Numbered from the stretch's first letter, positions 33,961 to 41,639 are shown. The stretch is 44,545 nt of DNA from Glycomyces tenuis DSM 44171 (GCF_000427885.1 NZ_ATYW01000026.1:1-44545); one strand, 5' to 3'. Numbers and translations: made by a program. Notes: generated by a model from the letters alone, not told the origin.

Positions 33961-35112
33961 GTGAAAGCAGTGCATTTCGGAGCCGGCAGCATCGGACGCG
34001 GATTCATCGGCGATCTCCTGCACGAATCCGGCTACGACATCGTCTTCATCGACATCGATCCCGATCTTCTCGCCGAAGTCAACAGCACCGGTTCCTACGA
34101 TTTCCGACTCATCGAGGACGACTACCGCACGCGCACGATCGACCGAGTGCGAGGGGTCTCCTCCCTGGAGAACCCTCTCGAAGTCATTGCAGAGATCGCG
34201 ACCGCGGACATCATCACCACCTCTGTATGGGCCGACAATCTGAAGCACATCGCGCCCATTCTCGGTGAGGGACTCCGCGAACGCATGAGCCGCGGTGGAG
34301 CACGGGTAAGCGTCGTCGCCTGCGAGAACGCGATGCGCAGCAGCGAGGTGCTCCGCGCCCGGATCCTCGAACGCGCGGATATCACCGCCGACGAGCTCGA
34401 CGCCGTCGCCACCTTCCCGAACACCGCAGTGGACCGGCTGGTGCTGGAAAGCCGCGACAACGGCAGACGCGTGCTCGACGTCGGCCGCGACCACGAGCTC
34501 GTCATCGACCGAACGGCTCTCGTCGACCCGCAGTCGACTCCCATCACAGGCGCCGTGTACACCGACGACGTCATCCCCTACATCGAACGCAAGCTCTACA
34601 TCATCAACTGCGGACACGCGTGGGCCGGCTACATCGGCCACCTGCAGGGATACACCATCATGCAGGACATCTTCGCGAACGACGACCTCCGTGAGCAGAT
34701 GCGCGCCGCCATGCGCGAATCCGCCGAGGTCATTCACCACAAGCACAAGTTCGACCCCGATTCCCTCGAGGAGTACATCGACTTCGCGATCAATCGGTTC
34801 CGCATTCCCGGGGTCATCGACATCGTGCCCCGTGTCTGCCGCTCCCCGATTCGCAAGCTCGGCACCGACGAACGCTTCATCGGACCGGCCCTGCAGGCCG
34901 TCGCCGCCGGAACCCCGTACGGGCATCTCGCCCGAGGGATCGCGGCGGTCTTCAGGTTCGACAACCCCGATGACCCGCAGAGCGTCGAACTCCTCGCCGA
35001 AGTCTCCGAGCGCGGCATCGCCGCCGCCGTCACCCACCGGACCGGGCAACCCCCGCAGTCAGCGCTTCATCAGGCCATCGTCGCCGCATATGAACAGGAG
35101 GACGCCTCATGA
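33961..35112 (+). CDS. mtlD: Mannitol-1-phosphate 5-dehydrogenase family protein
   Basis: A 383-residue long-chain NAD-dependent dehydrogenase. KAVHFGAGSIGRGFIGDLL (1-20) is the family-specific Rossmann start. VVACENAMRSS, TFPNTAVDRLV and INCGHAWAGYIGHLQG belong to the catalytic core. MtlD oxidises mannitol-1-phosphate to fructose-6-phosphate; related members oxidise other polyol phosphates. The partner SDR covers the sorbitol-type configuration, so the two may act on a set of substrates or in series. GTG start at 33961. Overlaps dhaL by ATGA. Confidence 0.85.
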   Translation: MKAVHFGAGSIGRGFIGDLLHESGYDIVFIDIDPDLLAEVNSTGSYDFRLIEDDYRTRTIDRVRGVSSLENPLEVIAEIATADIITTSVWADNLKHIAPILGEGLRERMSRGGARVSVVACENAMRSSEVLRARILERADITADELDAVATFPNTAVDRLVLESRDNGRRVLDVGRDHELVIDRTALVDPQSTPITGAVYTDDVIPYIERKLYIINCGHAWAGYIGHLQGYTIMQDIFANDDLREQMRAAMRESAEVIHHKHKFDPDSLEEYIDFAINRFRIPGVIDIVPRVCRSPIRKLGTDERFIGPALQAVAAGTPYGHLARGIAAVFRFDNPDDPQSVELLAEVSERGIAAAVTHRTGQPPQSALHQAIVAAYEQEDAS

Positions 35113-35771
35113 ACGCCACATCGTTCGACATCCACGACGGCATCGCACTCCCGCTCGCCGTCATCGACATCATCCGCGCCAATCGCGATCACCTCAGTGA
35201 ACTCGACGGCGCGGCCGGCGACGGCGACCACGGCATCAACATGGCCAAGGGCATGAGCCTCGCTCAAACGCGGATCGCTGCGGAAGAAGCCCGGGATCTG
35301 ACCAACGGATTCGCGATCATCAGCGATGTGCTGCTGTCGCAGATCGGCGGTTCGATGGGCCCGCTCTACGGTGGATTCTTCCGCGGCATCAGCGTCGCCT
35401 CACGCGAGAAGGACGCCATCGACTCGGAAGCGTTCGGACAGCTGCTTGCGGAAGGCGTCCGGCGGCTCCGCCGCGTCACGGACGCGCAGGTGGGCGACAA
35501 GACCTTGATCGATGTTCTGGTTCCGGCGCTTTCCGCGTATCAGAACGCGGCAACAGCGGGCGCATCCTTCGGTGATGCATTGGCGGAGATGAACGGTGCT
35601 GCACAGGAGGGCCTGCAGAGCACCAAGGACATGGTCGCGAGGATCGGCCGATCAAGCCGCCTCGGCGAGCGCTCAGTCGGCCACCTCGATGCCGGTGCCG
35701 CCTCCTGCGCTCTCATCCTCCAGGCGATGAGCCGGTCCGCCGCGAACCTGTTGACGAAAGGAGACCACTGA
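35109..35771 (+). CDS. dhaL: DhaL-type subunit of dihydroxyacetone kinase
   Basis: A 220-residue nucleotide-binding subunit. The ligand loop LDGAAGDGDHGINMAKG (about 34-50) binds Mg2+/ADP, and GGSMGPLYGGFF is a family hallmark. DhaL carries ADP (PTS form) or ATP and hands phosphate to the substrate on DhaK. No DhaM gene is next to it. The ATG overlaps the previous stop by 4 bases and the TGA overlaps the dhaK ATG by 1 base, so the three are translated as a unit. Confidence 0.88.
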   Translation: MNATSFDIHDGIALPLAVIDIIRANRDHLSELDGAAGDGDHGINMAKGMSLAQTRIAAEEARDLTNGFAIISDVLLSQIGGSMGPLYGGFFRGISVASREKDAIDSEAFGQLLAEGVRRLRRVTDAQVGDKTLIDVLVPALSAYQNAATAGASFGDALAEMNGAAQEGLQSTKDMVARIGRSSRLGERSVGHLDAGAASCALILQAMSRSAANLLTKGDH

Positions 35772-36766
35772 TGCAGCGTTTCGTGAACGATCCCGACCAC
35801 GTTGTCGAGGACCTTCTGGCGGGATACGTCAAAGCCCATCCGGAGACCGCGATTTCGACCCGCAATCCGCGGGTGCTCGCCCTCGCCGATCCGGTTCCCG
35901 GCAAGGTCGGACTCGTGACGGGCGGCGGTTCCGGACACGAGCCGGCGTTTCTCGGTTACGTCGGACCGGGGCTCCTCGACGCCGCGGCGGTCGGCGAGGT
36001 CTTCGCGTCCCCGCCGGCGAAGGTGTTCTACGACGCTTTCGTGGAAGCCGACCAAGGCGCAGGGGTGGCCTGCCTGTTCGGCAACTACGCCGGCGACAAC
36101 ATGAACGTGAAGATGGCCGTCGACATGGCCGAGGACGACGGGATCGTGGTCAAGTACGTCGTCGCCACCGACGACCTCGCCTCCGCCCCGGCCGATGCGG
36201 TCTCCCGCCGGCACGGCATCGCGGGCGGCTTCTTCATGTGGAAGATCGCCGGCGCCGCAGCGGCAGAAGGCGCCGACCTCGACCGCGTCGTCGCCGTCGC
36301 CCAAGACGTCGTAGACCGTACCCGCAGCCTGTGCGTCGGATTGGAACCGCTGACCATCCCCGCTGTCGGTCAGCCCGGCTTCTCCATCACACCGGGAACG
36401 ATGGAAGTGGGCATCGGCCACCATGGTGAGAACGGCATCCGCACCGAAACGTACACCTCCGCCGCGGACGCCGCAGCGATCATCGTCGAGGCGGTCCTCC
36501 AGGACTTCGCGTTCTCGGGTCCACGCCGACTGGCCGTGATGGTGTCGGGCCTGGGCGCCACCCCCGCGATGGAGCCTTACATCGTCTACGGCGCCGTGGC
36601 GTCAGAACTCGAAGCGCACGGTCACGCGATCGTCGAGTCCTATGTCGGCGATTTCGTCACCTCGCTCGACATGAACGGCGTCTCCGTCTCCGTCATCGAT
36701 CTGGACGAGAACCTGCACCGGCTGCTGAAGGCCCCCGGTCGGGCCGTCGGCCTGCCCACGTACTGA
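35771..36766 (+). CDS. dhaK: DhaK-type subunit of dihydroxyacetone kinase
   Basis: A 331-residue substrate-binding subunit. GGGSGHEP (51-58) and NYAGDNMN (105-112) hold the substrate. His 217/218 in MEVGIGHHGENG is at the position of the E. coli DhaK histidine that forms a hemiaminal with the ketone. The protein has normal length. The family now includes kinases for erythrulose and other C3-C4 ketoses, so the substrate here need not be dihydroxyacetone. Position after mtlD and before the hexulose-phosphate enzymes suggests it acts on a carbonyl product of the pathway. Confidence 0.9.
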   Translation: MQRFVNDPDHVVEDLLAGYVKAHPETAISTRNPRVLALADPVPGKVGLVTGGGSGHEPAFLGYVGPGLLDAAAVGEVFASPPAKVFYDAFVEADQGAGVACLFGNYAGDNMNVKMAVDMAEDDGIVVKYVVATDDLASAPADAVSRRHGIAGGFFMWKIAGAAAAEGADLDRVVAVAQDVVDRTRSLCVGLEPLTIPAVGQPGFSITPGTMEVGIGHHGENGIRTETYTSAADAAAIIVEAVLQDFAFSGPRRLAVMVSGLGATPAMEPYIVYGAVASELEAHGHAIVESYVGDFVTSLDMNGVSVSVIDLDENLHRLLKAPGRAVGLPTY

Positions 36767-36785
36767 CGCAATAGGGAGTAAAGAA

Positions 36786-37427
36786 ATGAAACTGCAATTG
36801 GCCTTGGACGTCATCGATCTGGATGACGCCGTGGCTTTCGTCCAGTCGGTCCGCGACTACGTCGACATCATCGAGGTCGGCACCCCGTTCGTCATCGACC
36901 GAGGCATGGCGGGCGTGAAGGCGCTCTCCGACGCATTTCCCGAGAAGGAAGTCCTCTCGGACGAGAAGATCATGGACGGCGGATACTACGAGGCCCAGCT
37001 CGGGTACGCCGCGGGCGCCCGCTACGTCACCGTGCTCGGTGTGACCGACACCCTCACCGTCGAAGCCTGTCTTCGCGCGGCCAAGGACTTCGGCGGTGAA
37101 CTCGTGGCCGACATGATCTGTGTGACCGACATGCCCTCCAAGATCGCCGAGTTCGAAGCGCTGGGCGTGGACGTCCTGGCCGTGCACACGGGCGCCGACC
37201 AGCAAGCCGCGGGCCGTACCGCCATCGAGGACCTGACCCTGATGAAAAAGCACAGCACCAAGGCGAAGATCGCCGTCGCGGGCGGGATCAGCAGCGAAAC
37301 GATTCACGAGTACGTCGCGCTGCAACCGGACATCGTCATCGTCGGCAGCGCCATCATGAACGCCGCAGACCCGGTCGAAGAAGCCCGTCTCATCAAGGCC
37401 GCGATGACGGCGGGAGGGAGAGCATGA
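36786..37427 (+). CDS. hxlA: 3-hexulose-6-phosphate synthase family protein
   Basis: A 213-residue TIM barrel of the OMPDC superfamily. MKLQLALDVIDL and EVGTPFVI open it, and the catalytic DxKxxD motif is D59-K61-D64 in LSDEKIMDGG. VAGGISSETIH forms the phosphate loop. The sequence follows Bacillus-type HxlA, which condenses formaldehyde with ribulose-5-phosphate; 3-keto-L-gulonate-6-phosphate decarboxylases are the nearest alternative. It is paired by ATGA overlap with the isomerase, the normal HPS-PHI arrangement. The direction and the real substrate are unknown. Confidence 0.88.
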   Translation: MKLQLALDVIDLDDAVAFVQSVRDYVDIIEVGTPFVIDRGMAGVKALSDAFPEKEVLSDEKIMDGGYYEAQLGYAAGARYVTVLGVTDTLTVEACLRAAKDFGGELVADMICVTDMPSKIAEFEALGVDVLAVHTGADQQAAGRTAIEDLTLMKKHSTKAKIAVAGGISSETIHEYVALQPDIVIVGSAIMNAADPVEEARLIKAAMTAGGRA

Positions 37428-37993
37428 CGCTCGCCGGTGACACCCTGCAGCAGATCCTGCGGGAGCTCTCAGCCGACGCCGAACGCGTGGACGGGACGCA
37501 GATCGCAGCAGTCGTCGATCGGATCGCGCACTCCCGACGGGTGTTCATCGCGGGAGCGGGACGCTCCGGGTTCGCGGCTCGCGCGTTCGCGAATCGACTG
37601 GCGCACGTGGGTGTTCCCACGTTCTTCGTGGGCGAGCCGACGACGCCGCCGATAGCCGCGGGCGACCTGCTGGTGATCGGCTCGGGATCCGGGAAGACAA
37701 CGAGCCTGGTCAGCATCGCGCAGAAGGCCCGCGAACTGGGCGCAAGTCTGGCAACCCTCACCATCCACCCGGAGAACACCATCGGTCAACTCGCCGATGT
37801 GGTGATCCGGGTCCCGGGAGTCACGGCGAAAGCCGACGAATCGGACTCGAGCCGCTCAGCCGGCATCCAGATGACAGGATCCTCCTTCGAGCAGCTCAGC
37901 TGGCTGATCTACGACACCATCATCATTCTGCTTCGCGACCGGACCGGCCAGTCCAACGACGACCTGTTCGCACGCCACGCGAACTTGGAGTAG
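37424..37993 (+). CDS. hxlB: 6-phospho-3-hexuloisomerase (SIS domain)
   Basis: A 189-residue SIS-domain isomerase. GAGRSGFAARAFANRL (about 44-59) and VGEPTTPPIAAGDLLVIGSGSGKT (about 70-93) match PHI throughout. PHI interconverts 3-hexulose-6-phosphate and fructose-6-phosphate, and so would link the HPS-like enzyme to the product of either polyol-phosphate dehydrogenase. It overlaps hxlA by 4 bases. Confidence 0.9.
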   Translation: MTLAGDTLQQILRELSADAERVDGTQIAAVVDRIAHSRRVFIAGAGRSGFAARAFANRLAHVGVPTFFVGEPTTPPIAAGDLLVIGSGSGKTTSLVSIAQKARELGASLATLTIHPENTIGQLADVVIRVPGVTAKADESDSSRSAGIQMTGSSFEQLSWLIYDTIIILLRDRTGQSNDDLFARHANLE

Positions 37994-38037
37994 TGCCGCG
38001 AGGTACGCCATCCGATTCCCTACAGGAGGAAACCCTC

Positions 38038-38304
38038 ATGATCGAACGCACCGTAATCGTAAAATCCCGAGTCGGCCTGCATGCGCGACCCGCAAAGGTG
38101 TTCGCGAAGGCCGCTGCGGCGACCGGCTTCCCCGTCACCCTCAGCAAGGGCGAGGCGACGGCCAACGCGGCGAGCATACTCGCTGTTCTCGCCCTTGCCG
38201 TCGGTCACGGAGACACCGTCACCGTGAGCACACCGGACGACACCAAGGAACCTGAACTGGCCGCGCTGGCTGATCTTCTCGCCTCGGACTTGGAGGAGGC
38301 CTGA
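38038..38304 (+). CDS. ptsH: PTS phosphocarrier protein HPr
   Basis: An 88-residue protein. Active His 15 lies in SRVGLHARPA, and Ser 45 in ANAASILAVLALAVGHGD corresponds to regulatory Ser 46. HPr takes phosphate from enzyme I and gives it to EIIA. The open frame starts upstream, but the ATG at 38038 follows AGGAGGA (38024-38030) and gives the standard N-terminus. It is the last gene of the operon, so the island brings both general PTS proteins with it. Confidence 0.95.
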   Translation: MIERTVIVKSRVGLHARPAKVFAKAAAATGFPVTLSKGEATANAASILAVLALAVGHGDTVTVSTPDDTKEPELAALADLLASDLEEA

Positions 38305-38387
38305 CCGGATTCGAGGGTGTGGCGGGATGGGCAGGCCCGAGCGAGGTGCCAGGGCGGACCATGACGCGGCGTCGGACGTTTGGCCGT

Positions 38388-38789
38388 TCACCGGTCTCCT
38401 TCGGTGTCCGCGCGTCCGTGGGCTCGGATGGCGAGGCCCTCCCAGGCGGCCCACTCTGCGAGCCGCTTCTCGTATACATCGCGGACGACCGTCGGCGCGG
38501 CTGCTCTGAACAGCACTCGCAGGGGCGGCTCGGCCGAGTCGGCCACTTCGAGCATGGCGATGGTCTCACGGGTGCGCCGCCACGCGGTGGCGGCCGAAAT
38601 GCCGAGCCCGGCCGCGAGGTCGGCGAATCGTTCGCCTTTGCGCAGGTAAGCGAGTGTGAGCAGGGCTTGCGCGCCGGGATCCAGGGCTCGCCACCTGGAA
38701 TCGATGATCTTGTGGTGGGTGCGGATGAGGGCCGTCACGCGGGTCAGGGTCGTGGTGGACAGCGGTAGCGCGGCAGGGTAAAACAGCAC
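38388..38789 (-). pseudogene. Truncated IS5-family transposase (N-terminal HTH part)
   Basis: VLFYPAALPLSTTTLTR opens a 133-residue fragment with the IS5-type helix-turn-helix HHKIIDSRWRALDPGAQALL and LRKGERFADLAAGLGISAAT. The usual DDE catalytic half is absent: after about residue 85 the sequence no longer looks like a transposase. It lies on the opposite strand from the left-end remnant, so the two are not halves of one gene. Confidence 0.75.
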
Positions 38790-39111
38790 GAGAGCTCTTG
38801 GTGGAGAAGGCGGTCGAGGTAGCGATCGCCGTTCTGCCAGGAGCTGTTCCGTTGCGGAAACGCAGGACATGCCGCCACGTCCTCAGAAACATGGGCCCCA
38901 ACCGAATCGGGAGACGTTGAAACAGACTCAGGAGCTCATGCGGGGGAGCCCCGGTTCTCGTTCGTTCTTCGCTTGTCAGACCACTCGTGATCGACAAGGT
39001 CCCAGGGGTTCGCCCAGGTGCATGAAACGCTGTGTTTCCCCTGGTCAAGAACCAGTTTTCAGTTGGACTTCCTGCTCGCCCAGGGTCTTCGCAAATACGA
39101 CAGGACCGGGC
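38790..39111. other. Right inner edge of the island, no gene recognised
   Basis: About 320 bp between the transposase fragment and attR. Several short frames cross it, none with family features or a ribosome site. I looked for an integrase C-terminus on both strands and saw none. Confidence 0.5.
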
Positions 39112-39157
39112 GCTCATAACCTGGAGGTCGGTGGTTCAAATCCGCCTCCCGCTACCA
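39112..39157 (+). repeat. attR: 46-bp tRNA-fMet 3' duplicate
   Basis: It is identical to 26930-26975. It lacks the tRNA 5' half (no acceptor 5' strand, D arm or anticodon 5' strand), so it is not a tRNA gene. It is directly followed by the strong hairpin at 39163-39193, probably the tRNA's original terminator. Confidence 0.9.
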
Positions 39158-39162
39158 GTCGG

Positions 39163-39196
39163 AACCCCGGTCAACGTATCGTTGACCGGGGTTTTT
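39163..39196 (+). terminator. Original tRNA-fMet rho-independent terminator
   Basis: A 14-bp perfect stem (39163-39176 with 39180-39193) with a 3-base loop runs into TTTTT (39192-39196). It lies 5 bases after attR. It is one of the few hairpins here with a true T-run. Confidence 0.9.
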
Positions 39197-39280
39197 CCAT
39201 GGCCTGAAACGGCCCTGTCCGCGGGATGTCGGTGGGCTGGAGCCGGGTGGTGCGACGGGGCCCTGTGGAGGTGCGAGGGT

Positions 39281-39748
39281 ATGAGTCTCCGGCTGGCGGC
39301 GTATGCCGTGTGCGTCGAAGGCGGGCGGGTGCTGCTCGCCAGATATGTCAACGCTGACGGCGCGGACCACTGGACCCTCCCCGGTGGAAGGGTCGAGCAG
39401 TCGGAGGATCCGTTCGACGCGGTGGTCCGGGAGGTCGCCGAGGAGACCGGCTGCGACGCCGTGGTCGAACGCCTGCTGGGCGTGGATTCCAGAGTGATTC
39501 CCGCGGCTGAGGCGCGCGGTGGCGCCGAGCACCAGAACGTCGGCGTCTTCTATCGGGTCCGCATCACCGGCGGTCGGCTCCGGCCCGAGCCGGACGGCGA
39601 TGTCGCCGAGTCGGCCTGGACGCCGATCCCCGAGGTCGCCCGCACGCCCCGCGCATCGCTGGTCGACGTCGGCCTGGCCCTGTCGCGGACCCTTCCGGCG
39701 ACCGGCCGCGTCGACCCTGTCCCGGTCGGCGGCCTGATCCGGCATTGA
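39281..39748 (+). CDS. NUDIX hydrolase
   Basis: A 155-residue protein with the full Nudix box (about residues 36-58): GRVEQSEDPFDAVVREV then AEETG, matching Gx5Ex7REUxEExGU. It hydrolyses a nucleoside diphosphate linked to another group; substrate not predictable. The ATG at 39281 has GTGGAGG nearby upstream. The longer frame from 39032 reads through attR and is artificial. First chromosomal gene right of the island. Confidence 0.88.
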   Translation: MSLRLAAYAVCVEGGRVLLARYVNADGADHWTLPGGRVEQSEDPFDAVVREVAEETGCDAVVERLLGVDSRVIPAAEARGGAEHQNVGVFYRVRITGGRLRPEPDGDVAESAWTPIPEVARTPRASLVDVGLALSRTLPATGRVDPVPVGGLIRH

Positions 39749-39877
39749 GACGCCATCGGCCCACCCGTCCGAGAACGGACTGGCGGTCACCAGGTGCTCG
39801 GCCGCGGTGCCTGCACGTCCAGCAGCCGATCATAAGGCCCGCTCGCACTGTCGGGGCTGTGTGCCAAGGTGGACGGC

Positions 39878-40384
39878 ATGACGACCGCCGCGCAGCTTCG
39901 CAAGACCGCACTGTCCAATCCCGATGCGAGCGAGGGCGCCGACGAGGGGGCGAGGACCTTCGCCGTGGGTGGCCGAGTGTTCGCCGCACTGGACGCCGAG
40001 GGGCGTGTGCGGGTGCGCTTGCCGGACGGGGAGGCCGAGGACATGCTGGCCCAGCATGCGACGGCCGAACGCGCCGATGGCTTCGTGCGCCTGCCGATCG
40101 CGGACATCAACGGCCAGGCCCTGAACCACTGGGTGCGGCGCGCCTGGCTCGCGTGTGCTCCGCCGGACCTGGCGGCTGCGGCCGCCGCGGCCGAGCGGGC
40201 CGAGGCGGGAGCGGTCGGCGATCTGCCGAAGGCGATCGGCCGACCGGCCACCCGGGCGCTGGCGGACGCCGGCATCACCGCACTCGACCAGGTCGCCGAG
40301 TTGTCGGACGCCGAGCTCGGGGCGCTGCACGGCGTCGGGCCGAAGGCCGTGCGCATCCTCCGGGAGGCGCTCGACGCCCGTTGA
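39878..40384 (+). CDS. YjbR/MmcQ-like protein with C-terminal HhH
   Basis: A 168-residue protein. The N-terminal about 100 residues look like the YjbR/MmcQ (DUF419) fold, with TFAVGGRVFAALDAEGRVRVRLP. The C-terminal about 55 residues (RPATRALADAGITALDQVAELSDAELGALHGVGPKAV) resemble a helix-hairpin-helix of the RNA-polymerase alpha C-domain type. That suggests DNA binding. ATG 39878 follows AAGGTGG; a GTG at 39869 is also in frame. Function unknown. Confidence 0.75.
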   Translation: MTTAAQLRKTALSNPDASEGADEGARTFAVGGRVFAALDAEGRVRVRLPDGEAEDMLAQHATAERADGFVRLPIADINGQALNHWVRRAWLACAPPDLAAAAAAAERAEAGAVGDLPKAIGRPATRALADAGITALDQVAELSDAELGALHGVGPKAVRILREALDAR

Positions 40385-40408
40385 CGAACAGGCGGCCTCG
40401 TCGGGCCG

Positions 40409-41038
40409 TCAGATCCTGCCCTTGCGTTTGAGCTCGGCGATGCCCTCCTCGATCTCGCGGATCTTGGCCTCGCGCTCGGCGGCCGCGGCCGGATCCGCCT
40501 GCTTCCACAGCTCGTCGAGCTCGCGATCGGCGGCCGATCGGTTCGGGGCGCCGACCTCGGCGGCGCGCCACGCGAGCAGGTGCACCTCGCGCTCGCGGCC
40601 CGGGTCCCAGGCCAGGATCGACTCGACCCGGTCGGCGACGCCTCCGGCGCGCCTGGCGAAGGGGGCGACCTCCTCGACCGTCTCCTCGACGGTGCGGCCG
40701 CTCGTCAGCCGGGCCTGGAGGTGGGCGACGGATGCCGCGATCCCGCCGGAGACCACGGCGGCGCCCACGCCGAATCCGAGACCGTAGGCGATGTTCATGC
40801 CCAGGCCGTTCGGCGCGGCGAACGCGAACACCGCGGCCGTGGCGACCATGCAGATCGGATACCACCAGTAGCCGAGCCGCTCCAGCCGCCGGAACCAGGC
40901 CGGTTTCTTTCCGGCGAACCCATCGAGCGCCGCCTCCAGCCGCTCGGCGGCGGCGCCGACCCCTACTGGAGCGTCGGGGGCGGTGATGATCATCTGCCCT
41001 GACCGCTCGGTCCGGATCAGCCAGCGAACGTCCGCCAT
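40409..41038 (-). CDS. Membrane protein with C-terminal coiled coil, unknown
   Basis: A 209-residue protein. Two hydrophobic helices (about 55-75 and 80-102) split a short N-terminal soluble part (ADVRWLIRTERSGQ) from a long charged helix-rich C-terminus that ends in EREAKIREIEEGIAELKRK, a coiled-coil pattern. No family recognised. ATG 41038 has AGGAGAG upstream; the open frame to 41065 adds 9 residues. Confidence 0.65.
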   Translation of the reverse strand: MADVRWLIRTERSGQMIITAPDAPVGVGAAAERLEAALDGFAGKKPAWFRRLERLGYWWYPICMVATAAVFAFAAPNGLGMNIAYGLGFGVGAAVVSGGIAASVAHLQARLTSGRTVEETVEEVAPFARRAGGVADRVESILAWDPGREREVHLLAWRAAEVGAPNRSAADRELDELWKQADPAAAAEREAKIREIEEGIAELKRKGRI

Positions 41039-41132
41039 GGCGCTCTCCTCGTCGATACTCACCATCGTCTCGGACTCACGTTAGCAGCGCGGCCACGAGG
41101 AGACCCGGACCGCGCATCGCCGCCCCACTGCG

Positions 41133-41173
41133 GCGAGAGCCCCGGTCGACGCCGAGTCGACCGGGGCTCTCGC
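41133..41173. terminator. Strong hairpin in the gap between membrane gene and VOC gene
   Basis: An 18-bp perfect stem (41133-41150 with 41156-41173) with a 5-base loop. It ends 12 bases before the VOC gene stop, so on the minus strand it terminates the VOC transcript. Confidence 0.8.
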
Positions 41174-41184
41174 GGTATCGTCGG

Positions 41185-41592
41185 TCATTCCGCTTCGGGC
41201 ACCGCCGCCGCGTTGAACGCGAGCAGTTCCCAGCTGTGGCCGTCCGGGTCGTCCACGGCGCGGTTGTAGAGCCAGCCCATGTCCTGCACGGGCCTGGGCT
41301 CGGTCCCGCCGGCCGCGAGGGCGGCCTCGACCAGGCGGTCGACCTCCTCCTTCGAGTCCGCGGACAACGAGTGGATCGACTCGATCGCGTCGGAGGCTAT
41401 CTTCCGCGACGTGAACTGGGAGAACTGCTCGTGCGTCATCAGCTGCACGGCCACCGCCTCGTTGAAGACCACCTGAGCGGAGGTCTCGTCGGTGTACTCC
41501 GGGTTCGGCTTGCCGCCCATCGCCAGGTAGAAGGCCTTGCTCGCCTCCAGGTCCGTGACGGCCATGTTGATGAAGATCTGCGTGTAAGACAT
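41185..41592 (-). CDS. VOC family protein (glyoxalase/bleomycin-resistance fold)
   Basis: A 135-residue protein with the betaalphabetabetabeta VOC fold: IFINMAVTDLEASKAFYLAMGG at the start and AVDDPDGHSWELLAF at the end. The metal residues of true glyoxalases are only partly present. ATG 41592 has GAGGAGTG upstream. It follows the AraC regulator on the same strand (47-base gap) and may be controlled by it. Confidence 0.85.
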   Translation of the reverse strand: MSYTQIFINMAVTDLEASKAFYLAMGGKPNPEYTDETSAQVVFNEAVAVQLMTHEQFSQFTSRKIASDAIESIHSLSADSKEEVDRLVEAALAAGGTEPRPVQDMGWLYNRAVDDPDGHSWELLAFNAAAVPEAE

Positions 41593-41639
41593 GATCACTC
41601 CTCGGTCAGTGCGGCCGGTCCGTCCGGCCTGAATCGAAC

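Larger units (their letters stand above)
26976..39157. mobile_element. 12.2-kb genomic island in tRNA-fMet carrying a PTS catabolic system
   Basis: The region is bounded by the intact tRNA and the 46-bp repeat. The gene order on either side (era to the left, a tRNA-style terminator to the right at 39163) is consistent with insertion between the tRNA and its own terminator. Cargo: two opposite operons, yhfZ-ptsI (minus) and ten genes from sdr to ptsH (plus). IS remnants are found just inside each end. No integrase, relaxase or replication gene was found, so the island is either degenerate or was mobilised by enzymes provided elsewhere. Confidence 0.85.

Noticed and set aside
27042..38976. 9-base repeat TTCGCTTGT near both inner edges of the island as recombinase arm sites
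   Set aside because: Too short, seen once per side, and no integrase is present to give it meaning.
39112..39157. A second tRNA-Met gene
   Set aside because: Only the 3' 46 bases match; the acceptor 5' strand, D arm and anticodon 5' strand are absent. It is an att duplicate.
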